From positions 27,149,248 to 27,213,247 of the forward strand of contig CM038467.1 of the NCBI GenBank assembly GCA_021464415.1: a stretch of DNA of 64,000 nt. The letters run 5' to 3'. This document shows, piece by piece, positions 9,873 through 22,803 of this stretch. The first letter of the stretch is position 1; each line of letters begins with the position of its first letter. This DNA comes from Lonicera japonica. Taxonomy: Eukaryota; Streptophyta; Magnoliopsida; Dipsacales; Caprifoliaceae. The translations under genes were made by a program, and so were the position numbers. Under the pieces are notes generated by a model. That model was not told the origin of the DNA. It saw only the letters and a list, made by a program, of their open reading frames with translations, and made no database searches.

Positions 9873-12800
9873 CTACTGATAATACTTCTTCAGTCGATCC
9901 ATGTTGACTGGTGAATGTAGTAACTGCCCATCCAAATCAGTGAGTATGGCGGCACCTCCTGTATCGATTTCTTTGACGATGTACGGCCCTGTCCACTTCT
10001 GCCCGAACTTACCCCTCGGATCTCTGGCTGGTTCTCGAATTTCTTTCAATACGATATCGTTCTCATTGATACCCCGAGTCCTCACCTTCCGGTTAAATGC
10101 TCGAGCGATTCTCTTCTGATACCCCTGATGGTGGTACGTCGCTTTCAACCTCTTTTCATCTAGTAGGGCTAGCTCGTTATAACGTGCCTGGACCCACTCC
10201 AGTTCATTGACTTGATTTTCTAGTATTACCCTGAGGGAGGGGACTTCTAACTCAACAGGGAGGACTGCTTCCATCCCGTATGTAAGAGAGAACGGGGTTG
10301 CCCCGGTGGAGACCCTCTCGGTGGTGCGATATCCCCACAATGCATAAGGTAATTTTTCTGGCCAGTCTCGACAGGTGTCGGTCATCTTACTTAGGATATT
10401 CTTCAGATTTTTATTGGCGGCTTCAACTGCCCCGTTGGTTTGTGGCCTGTATGGCGAAGACCTGTGTCTGGTAATACCGTATTCTTCCATGATGGTATTA
10501 GCTTCTCCTTCGAAGTGGGTGCCGTTATCTGAGATGAACTCGTGTGGGACCCCATATCAGCAAACGATATTCCTTTTGATGAATCGGGCTACTCTTTTGG
10601 CGTCCAGGGTCTGGTAAGACTCGGCTTCTACCCATTTGGTGAAGTAGTCGATGGCCACTAGTATGAATTCATGGCCGTTGCTGGCTTTGGGCGAGATCTT
10701 CCCAATGACGTCGATTCCCCAGGTTGCGAAAGGCCAGGGAGCAGTCATGGTGTACAACTCTTTTGGAGGAAGCTTCTGGGATTTAGCATAAATTTGGCAC
10801 TTGTGACAACGGCGTACGTGATTAGCGCAGTCAGTTTGCAGAGTAGACCAAAAATAACCTTGTCTGATGATTTTGCGGGCAAGTGTATGTCCGCTCATAT
10901 GAGGTCCGCAATCGCCCCCATGTATCTGATCCATTACCCTGACTGATTCTCTTTCGGTGAGGCATTGAAGATGAGTCCCGTCGTAGTTCCTTTTATACAA
11001 TCTTCCGGCACAAAGTATGAACCCTGATGCTAATCTTCTGAGCGTGACCCGTGTTTTCTTGTCTGTTTTCTCAGGATACTGATGGTTCTTCAGCAGGTTC
11101 CAGATATCGTAAAACCAAGCGGTTGAATCCCCTTCCCCTTCATTCTCTACCTCCAAAGCCGTGCAGTGTGCTGGTTCTGCCTTCTTCTGCACCGTAAGAG
11201 TTATTTCTTCCATTCCTTCCGGGATATCGATCATAGATGCCAGGGTTGCCAGTGCGTCAGCAAAACTGTTCTGAGACCTGGGGAGATAGTAAAACTCCGT
11301 ATGTTTGAACTTTCCTGCGACATCCTCCAGTCGGGCGAGGTAAGGGACTAATTTCTCATCTCTGATCTTCCATTCTTTCAGAACCTGGTGAACCACTAAT
11401 GCTGAATCTCCGTATACCTGTATCCTCCTTATACCCCTTTGAAGAGCGATCTCTAACCCGAGTATGCAGGCTTCATATTCAGCCATGTTGTTGGTGCAGA
11501 AGAAGTCCAGTCGATATGATACCGGGGAGTGAGTTTGGTCTGGAGAGACTAACAGGATACCTATCCCGTTTCCATTCCGATTGGCGGCCCCGTCAAAGTA
11601 CAACTTCCAGTCTTCATCAACCTCGACATTCATGATGGTTTCATCTGGGAACTCGGCTTCTTCCAGCACGTCCCCCAATACTGGATTATGGGCCAGGTAA
11701 TCAGCTATGATCTTGCCTTTGACCGCCTTCTGGGTCATGTAGGTGATGTCGAATTCGAAGAGTAAAAACAGCCATTTTGCCATTCGGTTCGAGAGAGCCG
11801 GTTTCTCGAAGAGGTATTTCAACGGATCAATCCGTGATGCCAAGATGACTGAGAAGACTAGCATGTAGTGTCGTAGTTTCTGCGTTACCCAGACGAGAGC
11901 GGTACATGATTTCTCCAATGGTGTGTAGTTTATCTCAAATGGGGACAGTTTCTTGCTGAGGAAGTAGATGGCCTGCTCTTTCCGGGTATCAATCAGGTGC
12001 TGGGCTAGCATTGCTCCCGCGGCTGAATCAGTGACGGTTAGGTATAAAATTAAGGGTAGTCCGATTTGTGGTGGGGCTAAAACTGGGGGGTTGGAGAGAT
12101 ATTCTTTGATTCTATCAAAAGCTTCTTGGCACTGACCGTCCCACTCTCCTGGTGAAGATTTCCTCAGGAGCTTGAAGATGGGCTCGCAAGTCTGAGTGAG
12201 CTGAGAGATGAACCTACTGATGTACTGCAGATTACCCAAAAATCCTCGGACTTCTTTCTCGGTACGAGGTTTAGGCATTTCTTGGATAGCTTGAACCTTG
12301 GCAGGGTCTACCTCGATTCCTCTCTTACTAACAACATAACCTAGGAGTTTTCCCTTGGTCACCCCGAACACACATTTCTGCGGATTGAGTCTCATCTGGT
12401 ACTGGCGGAGCCGGTCGAAGAAGGTTCGCAGGGCTGGTATGTGACCTTCCCTCTCCTTTGATTTGATTATCATGTCGTCCACGTACACCTCTACTTCTTT
12501 GTGGATCATATCGTGGAAGATAGCGGTGGCTGCTCTTTGATAGGTTGCCCCAGCGTTCTTCAGCCCAAATGGCATAACGGTGTAGCAGTATGTTCCCCAT
12601 GGTGTGATGAATGCAGTTTTCTCCTGGTGATCCGGGTGCATTTTGATCTGGTTATACCCGGCAAAACCATCCACAAATGACTTTAGGGCGTGATTTGCAG
12701 TGTTATCTATTATCAAATCAATGTTGGGCAATGGAAAATCGTCTTTCGGACAAGCTTTGTTAAGATCCCGGTAATCCACACACATGCGGACCTTCCCATT

Positions 12801-15800
12801 TGCCTTTGGAACGGGCACAATGTTGGCTAACCATGAAGGGTAATCGATCACTCGTAAAAACCCTACACTCAGTTGTTTCATTACTTCTTCCTTTACTTTC
12901 AGGGACCATTCTGGCGTAAGTTTCCTTAACTTTTGCTTGACAGGTCTGAACTCCGGCTTGGTATGTATCTCGTGCATGACTATCTGACTGTTCAATCCTG
13001 GCATATCAGCATAAGACCAGGCGAAGACATCCACGTACTCTTTCAGAATTTGTGTGAATTCCTCTTTTTCTGCTTCACTCAGACTTGTCCCGATGCGGAC
13101 CTCCTTTCTTTCCTCTTCTGTCCCGAGGTTAATTTCAAGAGTGTCTCCTTCCTCGCTCTGTATACGCTGTTCCTCCCGTTCAGGGTGTTCGTTTAGTCTT
13201 TCTAACTCCTTATAAGCTATTACAGAATTACAAATAACAGGATAACGTAAAACAGAGTTTTCTTCATTGATAAGAGTGTTTACAGGTATAAGTTTAAAAA
13301 GTAAATCTAGGAGTGGCTCTTTCCTAGCCTTTCTTTCACTCTCACCTCTCACCCTTACGATTTCACTCTTTTCCCCTTTTCTTTGGTAGTCTGGATCAGC
13401 GTATATCAGGTGTACGGGGTCATCCCTTGGCTCGTCATCCCCTAGTGCCATGATGTCGAAGAGATCTCCGATCATTTCTTCTTCCTTATCTGTCTTGTCT
13501 TCATTTTCTTCTTTCAACCCGATTGTTAGTTTGGTGGAGAAACTGTGTTCGATGCTTTCTTTGATATATAGGTCCTCTTCATAGAAGATTTCCCATCCTG
13601 GTAGGCTCTCTCCGTCGCTGTTTCTCCAAGGTTCCTGAAAACCGCAAAAGGGGAAGTCCTCTCCTTCTTTGACAAAAAACCCGTTCAAGGAGCTGAAACT
13701 CGGATACTGATGCCCCCGACCCCCTTTTTGCTGATTGTCTTCCTCAGTGTGTTGGTACCCCAAACCTTCCCTCTCGTACCTTGCTACTGGTTCCAATGCT
13801 TGAAGTAGTCCTGGTTGTCCCATTCCCAGACCGGCTCCAGGCAAGTATTTCATCATTCTCAACATATTTGTAATCTTGGTGCTGAGACCGGGGATATTGT
13901 CAGGGGGAAGATACCTGATTGTCTGGGTGCTAAGAGTTTTCACTTGAGGCTCGTAAGAAAAGCCTCCCAACTGTATGCTCTGGCTCCCGATTCCCAAAAC
14001 TGGTAACTCCATATCCGCCAAGGTCCTTTCAGGATCTCCTTGGATGGTAATTATGTTCCCTTTAAACGGTATCTTGATCTTTTGGTGCAAGGAGGAGGGG
14101 AGTGCTCCTATGTCGTGTAGCCACGCTCTTCCCAGCAGGAGGTTAAAACTGGAGGGAATATCTATGATTTGGAAGTCGGCTGGAAAGTTTCCGGGACCAA
14201 CCATGAGATCGAGCTTCAGAGAACCTAGAACGGCCCTTCTAGTATTATCGTAGGCCCTGACAGTCACGGCGGATGGAGAAAGCTCTGAATCCAAGATACC
14301 CAGGCATCTAGCGGTCTTCAAGGGGCAGACGTTTATGGTTGACCCATTGTCGATAAGGACTTGTGGCAAAATCTTTCCTCGGGTTCGGACAGTGATATGG
14401 AGAGCCAGGCTGTGTTTCCTCCCCAATGGAGACAGATCCTCATCTGAAAATGACAGACTTCTTTGGATTGTAAGCGACCCGATCATGTTTGGCAGTTGTT
14501 CGGGTGTGGAGTCTGGTGATATCACGGCCTCGTCCAGAAGTTTGATGAAAGCGGTCCTGTGGGGTTTGGAGGCAACCAAGAGGCCCCAAATGGTGATGTG
14601 TGCCTGGGTCTTCTTCAACTGCTCAAGCACTCTATCTTCTCCCATTTCCTTAGGTGGTAGTGTTTTCTCAGCATCCGTCGGTGGTGGTTGATATACCCTT
14701 CCTGAACGGGTGATCTGTTGAATCCAAAGGGATGCCGGGTCTGATTCCTCTGAAGCTTCTGACGATTCCGGCTCTGTCGACCAACTAAAAGTCCCGGGGG
14801 AGGTTTCTGTCATACAGATTGTCTCCCTATTTTGGGATTTCCATGACTGTTTCTTCTTATTCTGGGTCCATCCTATCCCAGATTTTCCGGGATTGGTTTT
14901 GATTGCAAGCGGCTGTGAGATCCCCTGATTCGTCTTTCCTAAACCCTGCCCGGGTAGGAAGTTCATTTTGGCCATCCATTGGTCAATTATGGGATTGAGG
15001 CCCGGGGTAACTTGGGTTTTTGCTGGCAGTACAACGGGTGCCCTGTAGACTGGGTCATCTCGTATGAGCCTTACGGGGTCAAAGCCTTCTTCATCAGTGG
15101 TTAAGGCATTGATTCCTACAGGTGGAGCATGGTTAGGGAGTGGATTGTTGACAACATTGGGTCCGCCGGGTGCGGGGATGGTTCCGGCTTCAATGAGGTC
15201 TTGAATACGATGACGAAGGGCCAAACAACGCTCCGTGTCATGCCCTGCAGCTTGATGATACGCACAATTCTCATTCATTTTCCAGGTACTTGGAATAGGA
15301 TTTGGTGGAGGGCGCGGGTTGAGTGGAGTGATTAGTCCGGCCTTTCGAAGCAGCTCCAGACTTTTTACCAGTGTAGTGGGGAGGGTGCAGAAGTTTCTCC
15401 TTTTCTTGTCCTCGGTGTTTGAAGGGCCTCCTTGTGCGGGCCAATTCATCAGAGGTGGTTGTTGTGGTTGTTGAAAAGGGTTCTGTTGATAGGGGTATGA
15501 GCTTATTTGGTTCACGGCGGTAGTGGCCGTCTTTTTCCCGATGTAAGCGGCTTTCTTGGTATCGATTTCAGCTTTCTTGGCCAATTCTTCCTCTACTTGT
15601 GACCCCATACTCAACAGGGCCCTGAAGTGTGGGAATACATGCTTTCCTATGCAACTCAGTACGGCTGGAGTGAAGTTCTTCTGAATGATTTCCATCTGTT
15701 CTTCTTCATCGGGTCGTTTGGACATTTGGGAGGCCATCTCCCTCCAGCGAGTGACAAAGTCGCTGAAGCTTTCTTTCTCGCCCTGTTTGGCCATTTCCAG

Positions 15801-16763
15801 GTGTTTACGGGTAATTTCCAAATCTTCGTTGGACCCGTATTTGGTCATAAATTCCTTGACGATATCTCCCCAAGTCTGCGTGTGATGCCTTTCTAGACCA
15901 AAAAACCATCTCAGGGCGGCCCCCGTGAGAGTCATGTGAAAGGCCTGTGCTAATTCCGGCTCTCCACAATCGGACACTTGCATGGATCTGATGTAGGACT
16001 GTAGATGGGTTTTAGGGGGCGTGGTTCCAGTGAATTTGGTGATGGAAGGGAGTTTGAATCCCTGGGGTAATCTTGCTTCTGGGTATAGGGAGAAGGCATT
16101 CATGTCTGTGATCTCGTCTGCTCCTTTTATCAGGGACACCCCCTTCTGTAGGACTCTCATCTGCTCTTTCAGCTTCTTCATTTCCTCACTCTCTCTTGAC
16201 ACCTCGTCGGGCTGTTCTCGCGCTATTACCGATTCTGCATATACTGCCCGAAGTCGGTTGATGTCTGGGTATTCATTAGGGAGGGCTGCTGGGGCCGGTG
16301 GTGGAATGGGTCTTGCAGGAACTTGTGGCCATGGTTGATAGTGGGGGTCAAAGCCGGGTTGTACTTGGGGTTGCGGCCAGACTATGGGTGGCTCTTGCTG
16401 TTGGTAAGTGGGGCCTGAATCTGGGGCCCATTGGTTCTGATTGTTGGGGTCGGTTTGAACAGGACCAGCTACGATAGGGCCCGTTTGGGGTGGATTGGTT
16501 CCTTGAACTGGGGGGAGTACCTGTGAAGACTGTCCTTGGTTCGGATCACGATTCGGTGGTAGTCGATCAAACCCCGGTGGTGCAGTTCGTTCGGCTGACA
16601 ATTCTTCTATTCGGATTCGGGTACCCTGTTGCTCGTTCGTGAGATTTGCCAGATCCCTGCTGACGGTCATGAGTAAACGGTGCATTTCGGCTAGGGTTGG
16701 CTGAGCTGATGATGCCTCGGCTCGGCTCTGATCTGTCTCTCGATTCTCGCGTTCATCGGCCAT
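9873..16763 (-). pseudogene. gag-pol: Retrotransposon gag-pol polyprotein, interrupted by one nonsense codon
   Basis: Read right to left, residues 1-2068 (16763-10560) are followed by TGA at 10559-10557; the same frame then continues to 9873. Domains seen: coiled-coil/proline-rich N-terminus; gag about 250-400; a C-x2-H-x4-H-x4-C motif at 500-513; G-patch-like motifs near 601-632 and 973-1003; aspartic protease LIDNGS at 803-808; RT about 1300-1490 with YVDD 1427-1430; RNase H about 1570-1690; a second RNase H 1718-1845 (YFDGAAN, AEYEA, GDSA, FADALA); integrase zinc finger H1948/H1955/C1986/C1989 and first catalytic Asp in WGIDVIG. The other catalytic Asp (SDNGTHFE) and Glu (TNGAVEAANK) lie beyond the stop, then a GPY-type end. 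The stop sits where relatives usually have Arg; CGA to TGA by CpG deamination is likely. The two RNase H domains mark the Tat lineage. Confidence 0.93.
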
Positions 16764-17495
16764 TTCAGGTGTGCTTGGTCTTACTAGTCTTCCGGTGTGA
16801 TCACGGCCGGCCCAACCTTCCAGTCTGTTGTTGCTTCACGACTGTAGACGAAAATCACGTGGCGAAGATGAAGGAAGACTGTGATGCGACTCGATTTTTG
16901 CCAAAAGAACCACTATAAATTGCCGAGAAGAGCCTCGAATTTTAAAAAGGGTGTCGAAAAGTAAGCCGTAAAGTGGTACATCCTCTACGGCTGTTTGACA
17001 AGTGTTTTAACTCGACTCGATCTTATATGCAGCGCAGGTGTACGAACGGTTAAGGCTTCAGGCTCCCTCCTTTTTGGCAAGGCCTTGCGATATACCCCAG
17101 GGGCGGGTACGTGCAAGAATCTTTTGATATACTTCCCGGGTACGTGAGTGTTCTCGTCACTCGATATACCTCGGGGGCGTACTTGGCCAAGGAGAGTGGA
17201 AGTAAATGCTTTCGGTTTATGTTGGCCCAAGCAAGCCAACTCCCTACTCACTTATAATACTTCCGAGGGTTTGGGGTAAATTCACACTCGTAGAACCAAT
17301 GCATGATTTGTGATAGTGCGTGTGAAAAAGGTTGGGTTTACAAATATCATTATCTTGATTACGTATTTTTGAAAAATTCCCTTTTTCTAAAAAAAATGTT
17401 TCTTCTCAATCAATTAACATAAGTAGGGAAAGCAGGAAAAGCAAGTGTTCAAATAGATAAACGAAAGTCCACATATAAGAGTCTAGTTCTCTAGT
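16764..17495 (-). other. Retrotransposon 5' leader
   Basis: This is the untranslated region between the primer binding site and the polyprotein ATG at 16763. No other gene is seen. The start Met is supported by the hydrophilic ADERENRETDQ beginning and the lack of a longer conserved extension. Confidence 0.6.
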
Positions 17496-17515
17496 GATCC
17501 CCAGCAGAGTCGCCA
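17496..17515 (-). other. Primer binding site
   Basis: On the minus strand, tggcgactctgctggggatc starts one base after the 5' LTR end. The TGGCG start and the GGGGATC end fit a tRNA 3' end. It matches a plant tRNA-Asp 3' end only with about four mismatches, so the exact tRNA is not claimed. Confidence 0.7.
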
Positions 17516-17516
17516 C

Positions 17517-19276
17517 TGTGAGAATCCGCAAATGCGACCCCCGGGTCTCGTCCCCGCTCGTTGGGCGTCTGAAGCGTCGGAACGGATTTCGTTGCTCCAT
17601 TTGCTTGGAGTTGTTTGATGATTCTTATCATGTGTCCCTACGTCTATTCTAGATGCAAAGGGATTCGTTCAGAGTCGCCAGTACGTTTTACGAGAAAACG
17701 GACAAAAAGGGTTGTGTAAGGGAAAAGGCTACAGATAAGCCTTTCTTTACACATTTGTCTGCGAAACCAGGATTCTATAGGGTTCGGGAACTATATTACG
17801 GTTTGGGAAGGTGTTAAGCACCCATTCCGCCCTTTCGGTCTCTAGTGGTCTTTATATGTTTATTCTATATTGAAAAACTTGGATGCTTTTACTGACAGTC
17901 TACTACTCTTCAAATGAAAACCCTAATTTCTGGGGGAAAACGGGAAAGTGATGAAAATCTTTGTGTTCCGAGATCCGATGTTTTTATTTAAAAAGTGTAA
18001 ATACAAGTGACAAAACCTTTTATTTTGAAAGAGTATCCCGTATTATTTCCTCAGATAATGACGGTTTTCTCGTGTTGTGTTTACTTTTGTAAAAGTTCGG
18101 ATCTATGTCGGGACTAATTTAATATGGAACTAGAACTCTTTGGGGAGAGTTATCAATCACGTCGCAGTCTATAGAGAAGACAGGATATGTTGATTCTAAT
18201 TCCTAGATAAGTCGTATCAGTCTGGGTTTTGAAAACAGAATTTTATTCGGACGATAACATACTTACTCTTCTGGTTTTGCAAATGGTTTTATCAGGGTCT
18301 TTTGTTTTGAAAACGGTAGACTATTTATAACTTGGCAATAAGTTTATTCAAATAAAACGTGGACAAGACGACAGAAATAAAACAAGTACACAGATAGACC
18401 TATTTTTCGAGCGCGTTAAGAATCTAGCCCAACCATGTTGCCACTTCGCTTACCAGGACGGGACAGCGCCCCGTTAGAAAAAAAACGAATTCTAAAAGTT
18501 TACAATAAAACTAACATGCGAATATCTTATTTAATTACGAGAAGAAACTTTATTTACCTTCCTGACGAAAATAATAATAAGAAAGAGAATATAATACGGC
18601 AGAGAGATCTCCGGCGATAATAATCTTCTCCTTCTTCAGATATTTCCGAGAATTCGCTTCCAGAGACGGGACACGTCGAGTGTCAGGAATAGATTCGATA
18701 ATTCTTCAGAGATAAGATGATAATATAAAATGCTTGATAAAATCAGAATAAAACTCAGAATTTCTAGATTCCAGTCCCCTCCCTAACCCTTGGGGGTGTT
18801 GGCCTATTTATACTGCTCGGGGAAGATTGTCGCGCGACATTTCCCCAAAAAAGGCAAGTGTCGCGCGACATATCTGTTTGTCGCGCGACAATCGGCTGAA
18901 GTGATGGGTCCTGACACTGTGATGTGTCAGAAAGTGGTTGGTCGGGTGCAGAGAGGGATTGTCGCGCGACATAGTGGGATTGTCGCGCGACAAGCGGCTG
19001 AAGTGATGGGTCCTGACACTGTGATGTGTCAGAAAGTGGTTGGTCGGGTGCAGAGAGAGATTGTCGCGAGACATAGTGGGATTGTCGCGCGACATTCCAA
19101 TGATTGTCGCGCGACAATGTGATATGTCGTGCGACAATCCTTCATAAAAAAGGTTTGTCGCGCAACAAACCCCCCCGGGGTAGTTTCGGATGCTCGGGTG
19201 GGTCCCGGGCTCCAAAAATAATAGTCTCGTAGGTCGTTTAGGGTTCTTGCGGGGGTCACGGATCGGGGTGTCTACA
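17517..19276 (-). repeat. 5' LTR of the retrotransposon (complete, 1760 bp)
   Basis: On the plus strand it begins TGTGAGAATCC at 17517 and ends TGTCTACA at 19276 (TG...CA). It shares 17923-19276 with the left LTR. By-eye differences include a/g near 309 and 18231, g/a at the gcgtta site, g/a in gagtgtc, one base inside a palindrome (19062-19073, tgtcgcgagaca) and two bases near 1297-1300. The TATA box on the minus strand is at 18812-18805. The short ORFs within it are read-through of palindromes and are not believed. Confidence 0.93.
18805..19167 (-). promoter_or_regulatory. LTR promoter: palindrome cluster plus TATA box (right copy, drives the element)
   Basis: Palindromes start at 18828, 18859, 18879, 18960, 18981, 19083 and 19105 (perfect), with variants at 19062, 19125 and 19156. 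The TATA box (TATAAATA, minus strand) is at 18812-18805. Being in the 5' LTR, this is the copy expected to start the genomic RNA. Confidence 0.75.
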
Positions 19277-19588
19277 ACACTATTTTTGGTCCAGTCCGAT
19301 CGGTTCATTCAGTTTGGTTTCTGAACACCCCTATCTATATTACAATCTGGAGCTTAACTTTGTACTTAAAGTGACCACTAATTTTTGAATCACGTGGTTA
19401 GAAATAGTTGCAGCAAATCTAACGGTGGATGGATGGTTTATCTTGGCTCAATAGTTTATTTACTTTTTCTTTTTTTCTTTTTACTCTGCCACAACCCTAT
19501 TATCTGTCTCTCCACACCATTCTTTTTCTCTATAACTGTAAAATTCTCTTGTGTGTTTTTAAAATTATTTTGTCTATCTCAGTGTAGT
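19277..19588. other. Flanking DNA, no gene seen
   Basis: Unique-looking sequence with a pyrimidine-rich stretch around 19460-19530. The short ORF here has no recognisable domain. Confidence 0.4.
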
Positions 19589-19597
19589 ACTAGATGG

Positions 19598-21501
19598 AGG
19601 GCCGACTCTAGGAATTTTGGAACTCCAAGCAAAACTTAATATCGACATTGAGGCCCCATATCATTGTTTTTTTCTTCAACAAAACAATCTTAAAATCATA
19701 ATATTTAATAATTTGAAGCCAAAAAGCTCCAAAACATAGACACAATCAATTACCGAATTTTAAAAAAATAATAATAATTAAGGCAACAATTAACATAAGA
19801 TTAATAGATAAAATCTTCGAGTTTTTAATAAAAATATACAAAACTATCACATGTACTATCTATGCCAGTATTTATTTGCTTTCAATGAGTTGATTAGAGT
19901 ATAATACTGTTAAAATGTTAATAAGCTATCGACCTATCATTCCAGTATCATATGATAAGAATATTCATGTAAACGTGCAATCAAAGTATCTTGATCCTAC
20001 CTACCACCCCCTATTTTAATGCTTTCCTTATAACATAGTATTTTTCTTTCCATTGGCTGAGGATGCTAAGTTGCTAATTAACCCTCTCTTTTCCTTTGTC
20101 TAAGATGTAAGATAGTAATATATAATTTTCTTGGAGCAACAACTAACATATTTGGTTTTCATCGTGCTGATATGTGGCATTATTTATCCAATTTACGTAA
20201 TGTAATGTAGGATCAAAAACATTTCCAATTGTTGCTATGGGATGGGTTAATGTTAAGGGTGTTGCCAATGCACATAATCTAGCATTTGAGGTCCCTTATG
20301 CCTCTGGAAGGTATTGTTTGGTTGAAACCATAGCTTTCTATTCAAAACTTGTTCAGCTATTACAATTTTACTGCCTGTAACATTATGTCATCATATGATG
20401 CATTTTGCAATAAGTCCATAATTTTTTAAGTTCGAGTATTCAGATATAACTTTTGGTCATTTGTAATGTTTTAATAAGCTAAAGGTGGGTTCGAGGCGTT
20501 TTGCCGTGGAAAGGAGAAGGGTAATCCTTGAGGTAGAATTAAACGTAAGCCTTAACATAATAAAAATTTAAAATAAAAGAGTCAGAAAAATTACAGAGGA
20601 TAAAACACTAATGAATGTACCAAAAATTACATCGAGGGTATTAAATTACTACTCCCTCCGTCTCAAATTGATAGTTCCGTTTTTTTTGGGATATCTCAAA
20701 TTAACAGTTCCATTTTCCTTTTGGGGACGTAATTAATGTAACAAATCTCATAATACAAAATAAGTTGTATCCTTAGAAATCGGAATACATTTGAACTGAG
20801 TAACCTTGTTTTCGGAATTTAATTTAAAGTACTGCAGTTGATAAGCCAAACTTACCCATGTTTTCCTTGTTGAGTTTGTGTTTTATGTTATGATATAAAT
20901 CTCTGGAGTGAGACGAATATTTATCTCAGTGATCATTCATTTCATTTTTATGGGAGAAACTAAATCATAACTAAACAACTATTAAATCAACAATCAACAA
21001 ATTAGGGCTTAAATCAACAATCAATAAATATGCAAGCAATATACTCCATAACTCCATAAGTTCATAACTAAATAACTATTAAATCAACAATCAACAACTT
21101 AGGGCTTAAATCAAAGGAGTAAACTAAGTAGTTAAGTCAACCACTTAACCTTGGTAGCTTGGTGCCTTGGTCGGTGGTTGGAGGACAGAGGTGAGGACTG
21201 AGGAGCCATGGACGGTGGTCGGCGTCGTTGGGAGAGTCAGAGAGCTGGAAGCCGGAAGGGAGAAATGAACGGATAAGAGAGAAAGGGGGGATAAGTGAAA
21301 AACTTAAAACAAAAAAAAGAGAGAAAAAGGGAAAGTTAAACTCTCAAGATCTCTTTCCTTTAATTTCATTCTAATTCTCAAAGTGCCCCTTAAGTTTTAT
21401 TTTTTACAATTAGATATCTTTAATAATAAATTTTTTTGGCGCCCTCTCCCAAAATGGGGCCCTAGGCATTTGCCTAGGTTACCCCCCCTGGCCGGCCCTA
21501 A
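19598..21501. mobile_element. hAT-like non-autonomous element, 1.9 kb, with 8-9-bp target duplication
   Basis: The ends are AGGGCCGACTCTAGG at 19598 and, reversed, TAGGGCCGGCCAGG at 21501. They form an imperfect terminal inverted repeat of the AGGGCCG kind seen in hAT elements. The flanking copies actagatgg (19589-19597 and 21501-21509) are a target duplication of 8-9 bp, as expected of hAT. No transposase is seen. Inside are a Stowaway-like end at about 20651 (ctccctccgtctcaaattga) and a local duplication (aacaactattaaatcaacaa, twice between 20976 and 21100). Confidence 0.7.
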
Positions 21502-21657
21502 CTAGATGGTAGCTTTATTGGAGCTGGATAAGTGGGGGATATGTGCCGGGGGTGATGATTCTTATTTTAGAGTTTAATACTAGGGTTTTTTTTAGTTCCC
21601 CCCAAATTCTTGATACTAAATTAGACATATCCCCTAATTCACTGATCTTTTGACTTA

Positions 21658-21980
21658 GGGGGTGTTTGTTTTTTGCCTCTGAATACTTAATGAGAGAGTT
21701 TTAAGCATTTAAAGGTGCTATACGATGTTTGTATTTTAAATCATTAAGAAGTCGACGGCTATATTTTTTTAATGATTAAGCATTCAACATTAAGAGGCAT
21801 TAGTCTCGCTAAATGCTTAATGCTGAATTTAAATCATTGTTTTATACAAAAACTTAAAATTCAAAACCTCATTTAAAATAAAAAACAAACAGCATTTTTA
21901 GAATTTAGATTTAACATCTAGTACTCACTAATTAGTAATTAACATTGAGCAATCAAAGGTTAAAAAAAACAAACACACCC
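21658..21980. mobile_element. Tourist-like MITE with TTA target duplication
   Basis: Terminal inverted repeat gggggtgtttgttttttg against aaaaaacaaacacaccc at the other end, flanked by tta on both sides. The interior is AT-rich and non-coding. This suggests a PIF/Harbinger derivative. Confidence 0.6.
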
Positions 21981-22803
21981 TTAGTCCCCAACTTTTGATG
22001 TCCAACTAACTCTGTCCAAGTTTTTCCCATAATGACCATATTGCCGCCTTCTTCCTTGACGTTTCTCCTTAAAACCCTAACTCAAATATTTTCCCTCTCT
22101 AAAATTATACAATACTTTCTTTCTCTAAAACTCATTATTAAAAATAGGTACAAATTGGATGTGGAAGACCGATTCCTCTGGACCAAAACCCTAACCAAAT
22201 TAAAGATAAAAAAATTCAAATTAGAAATAGGAGAGAGAAAGCACTTTCTTCACACACAATCTCATCGGAACGGTGTAGCGGGAATCAGGAGTTGGGGAAC
22301 TGAACCCATCAGATTTGAAGGGGCTACAATGGTCAGAAACACCACCAAGGAGGCAGCTTTAACACCGAAAATTCCTTTATTACCAAATTGAAACCAGATA
22401 ATTTATTACCGAATTAAAATCATATCTTCATTTGATGAACTCTTTTAGGTCAGAATTTGATAAACTCTAACCCAAATTAAAAATCAAATCTTCAATGAAA
22501 TCGCAGTCATATTGCTAGAATTGAGTTTGGTTAGGTGAGAAGAAACAAGAACACACGAATATAGAATCGGGCAATCAATTCTTGTCACCATAATTCAAAT
22601 CCAAAATCCAAGTTTGAACCAAATATCTCAAGCTATAAACCAACATTTCAAAATTTTCAAAACTAATATATAGATTTTTGAATCAAGTGAGTTTGTCCTG
22701 AAGCCATTGTCACCGAAGGCAGAATCGAACGCAGAGTTGCCGGAAACCGCCGCTAGTTATAGGTGAAGTATGTGGGTATTATGTTTCCGTAATTGAACTA
22801 TAA
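21981..22803. other. AT-rich interval without recognised gene
   Basis: A 119-codon ORF at 22032-22391 (+) has no domain I recognise, and its Ile/Lys/Leu-rich composition looks like chance. Nothing else is supported. Confidence 0.4.

Larger units (their letters stand above)
1..19276 (-). mobile_element. Ty3/gypsy LTR retrotransposon, Tat/Ogre type, with two antisense genes (left end cut by window)
   Basis: Two near-identical LTRs flank a 16-kb interior. The polyprotein runs right to left, so the right LTR is the 5' LTR. The domain order (gag, protease, RT, RNase H, a second archaeal-type RNase H, integrase, no chromodomain), the long LTRs, and the extra ORFs and tandem repeats between integrase and the 3' LTR fit the Tat/Ogre lineage. 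The compared LTR stretch (1354 bp) shows about six substitutions by eye, roughly 0.4 percent, so insertion was recent. The outer 407 bp of the left LTR lie outside the window, so the target-site duplication cannot be checked; the right flank begins acact. One integrase nonsense codon makes this copy probably non-autonomous. Confidence 0.93.

Noticed and set aside
10671..16918. Many plus-strand ORFs of 60-118 codons opposite gag-pol
   Set aside because: Shadows of the minus-strand polyprotein; none has a domain.
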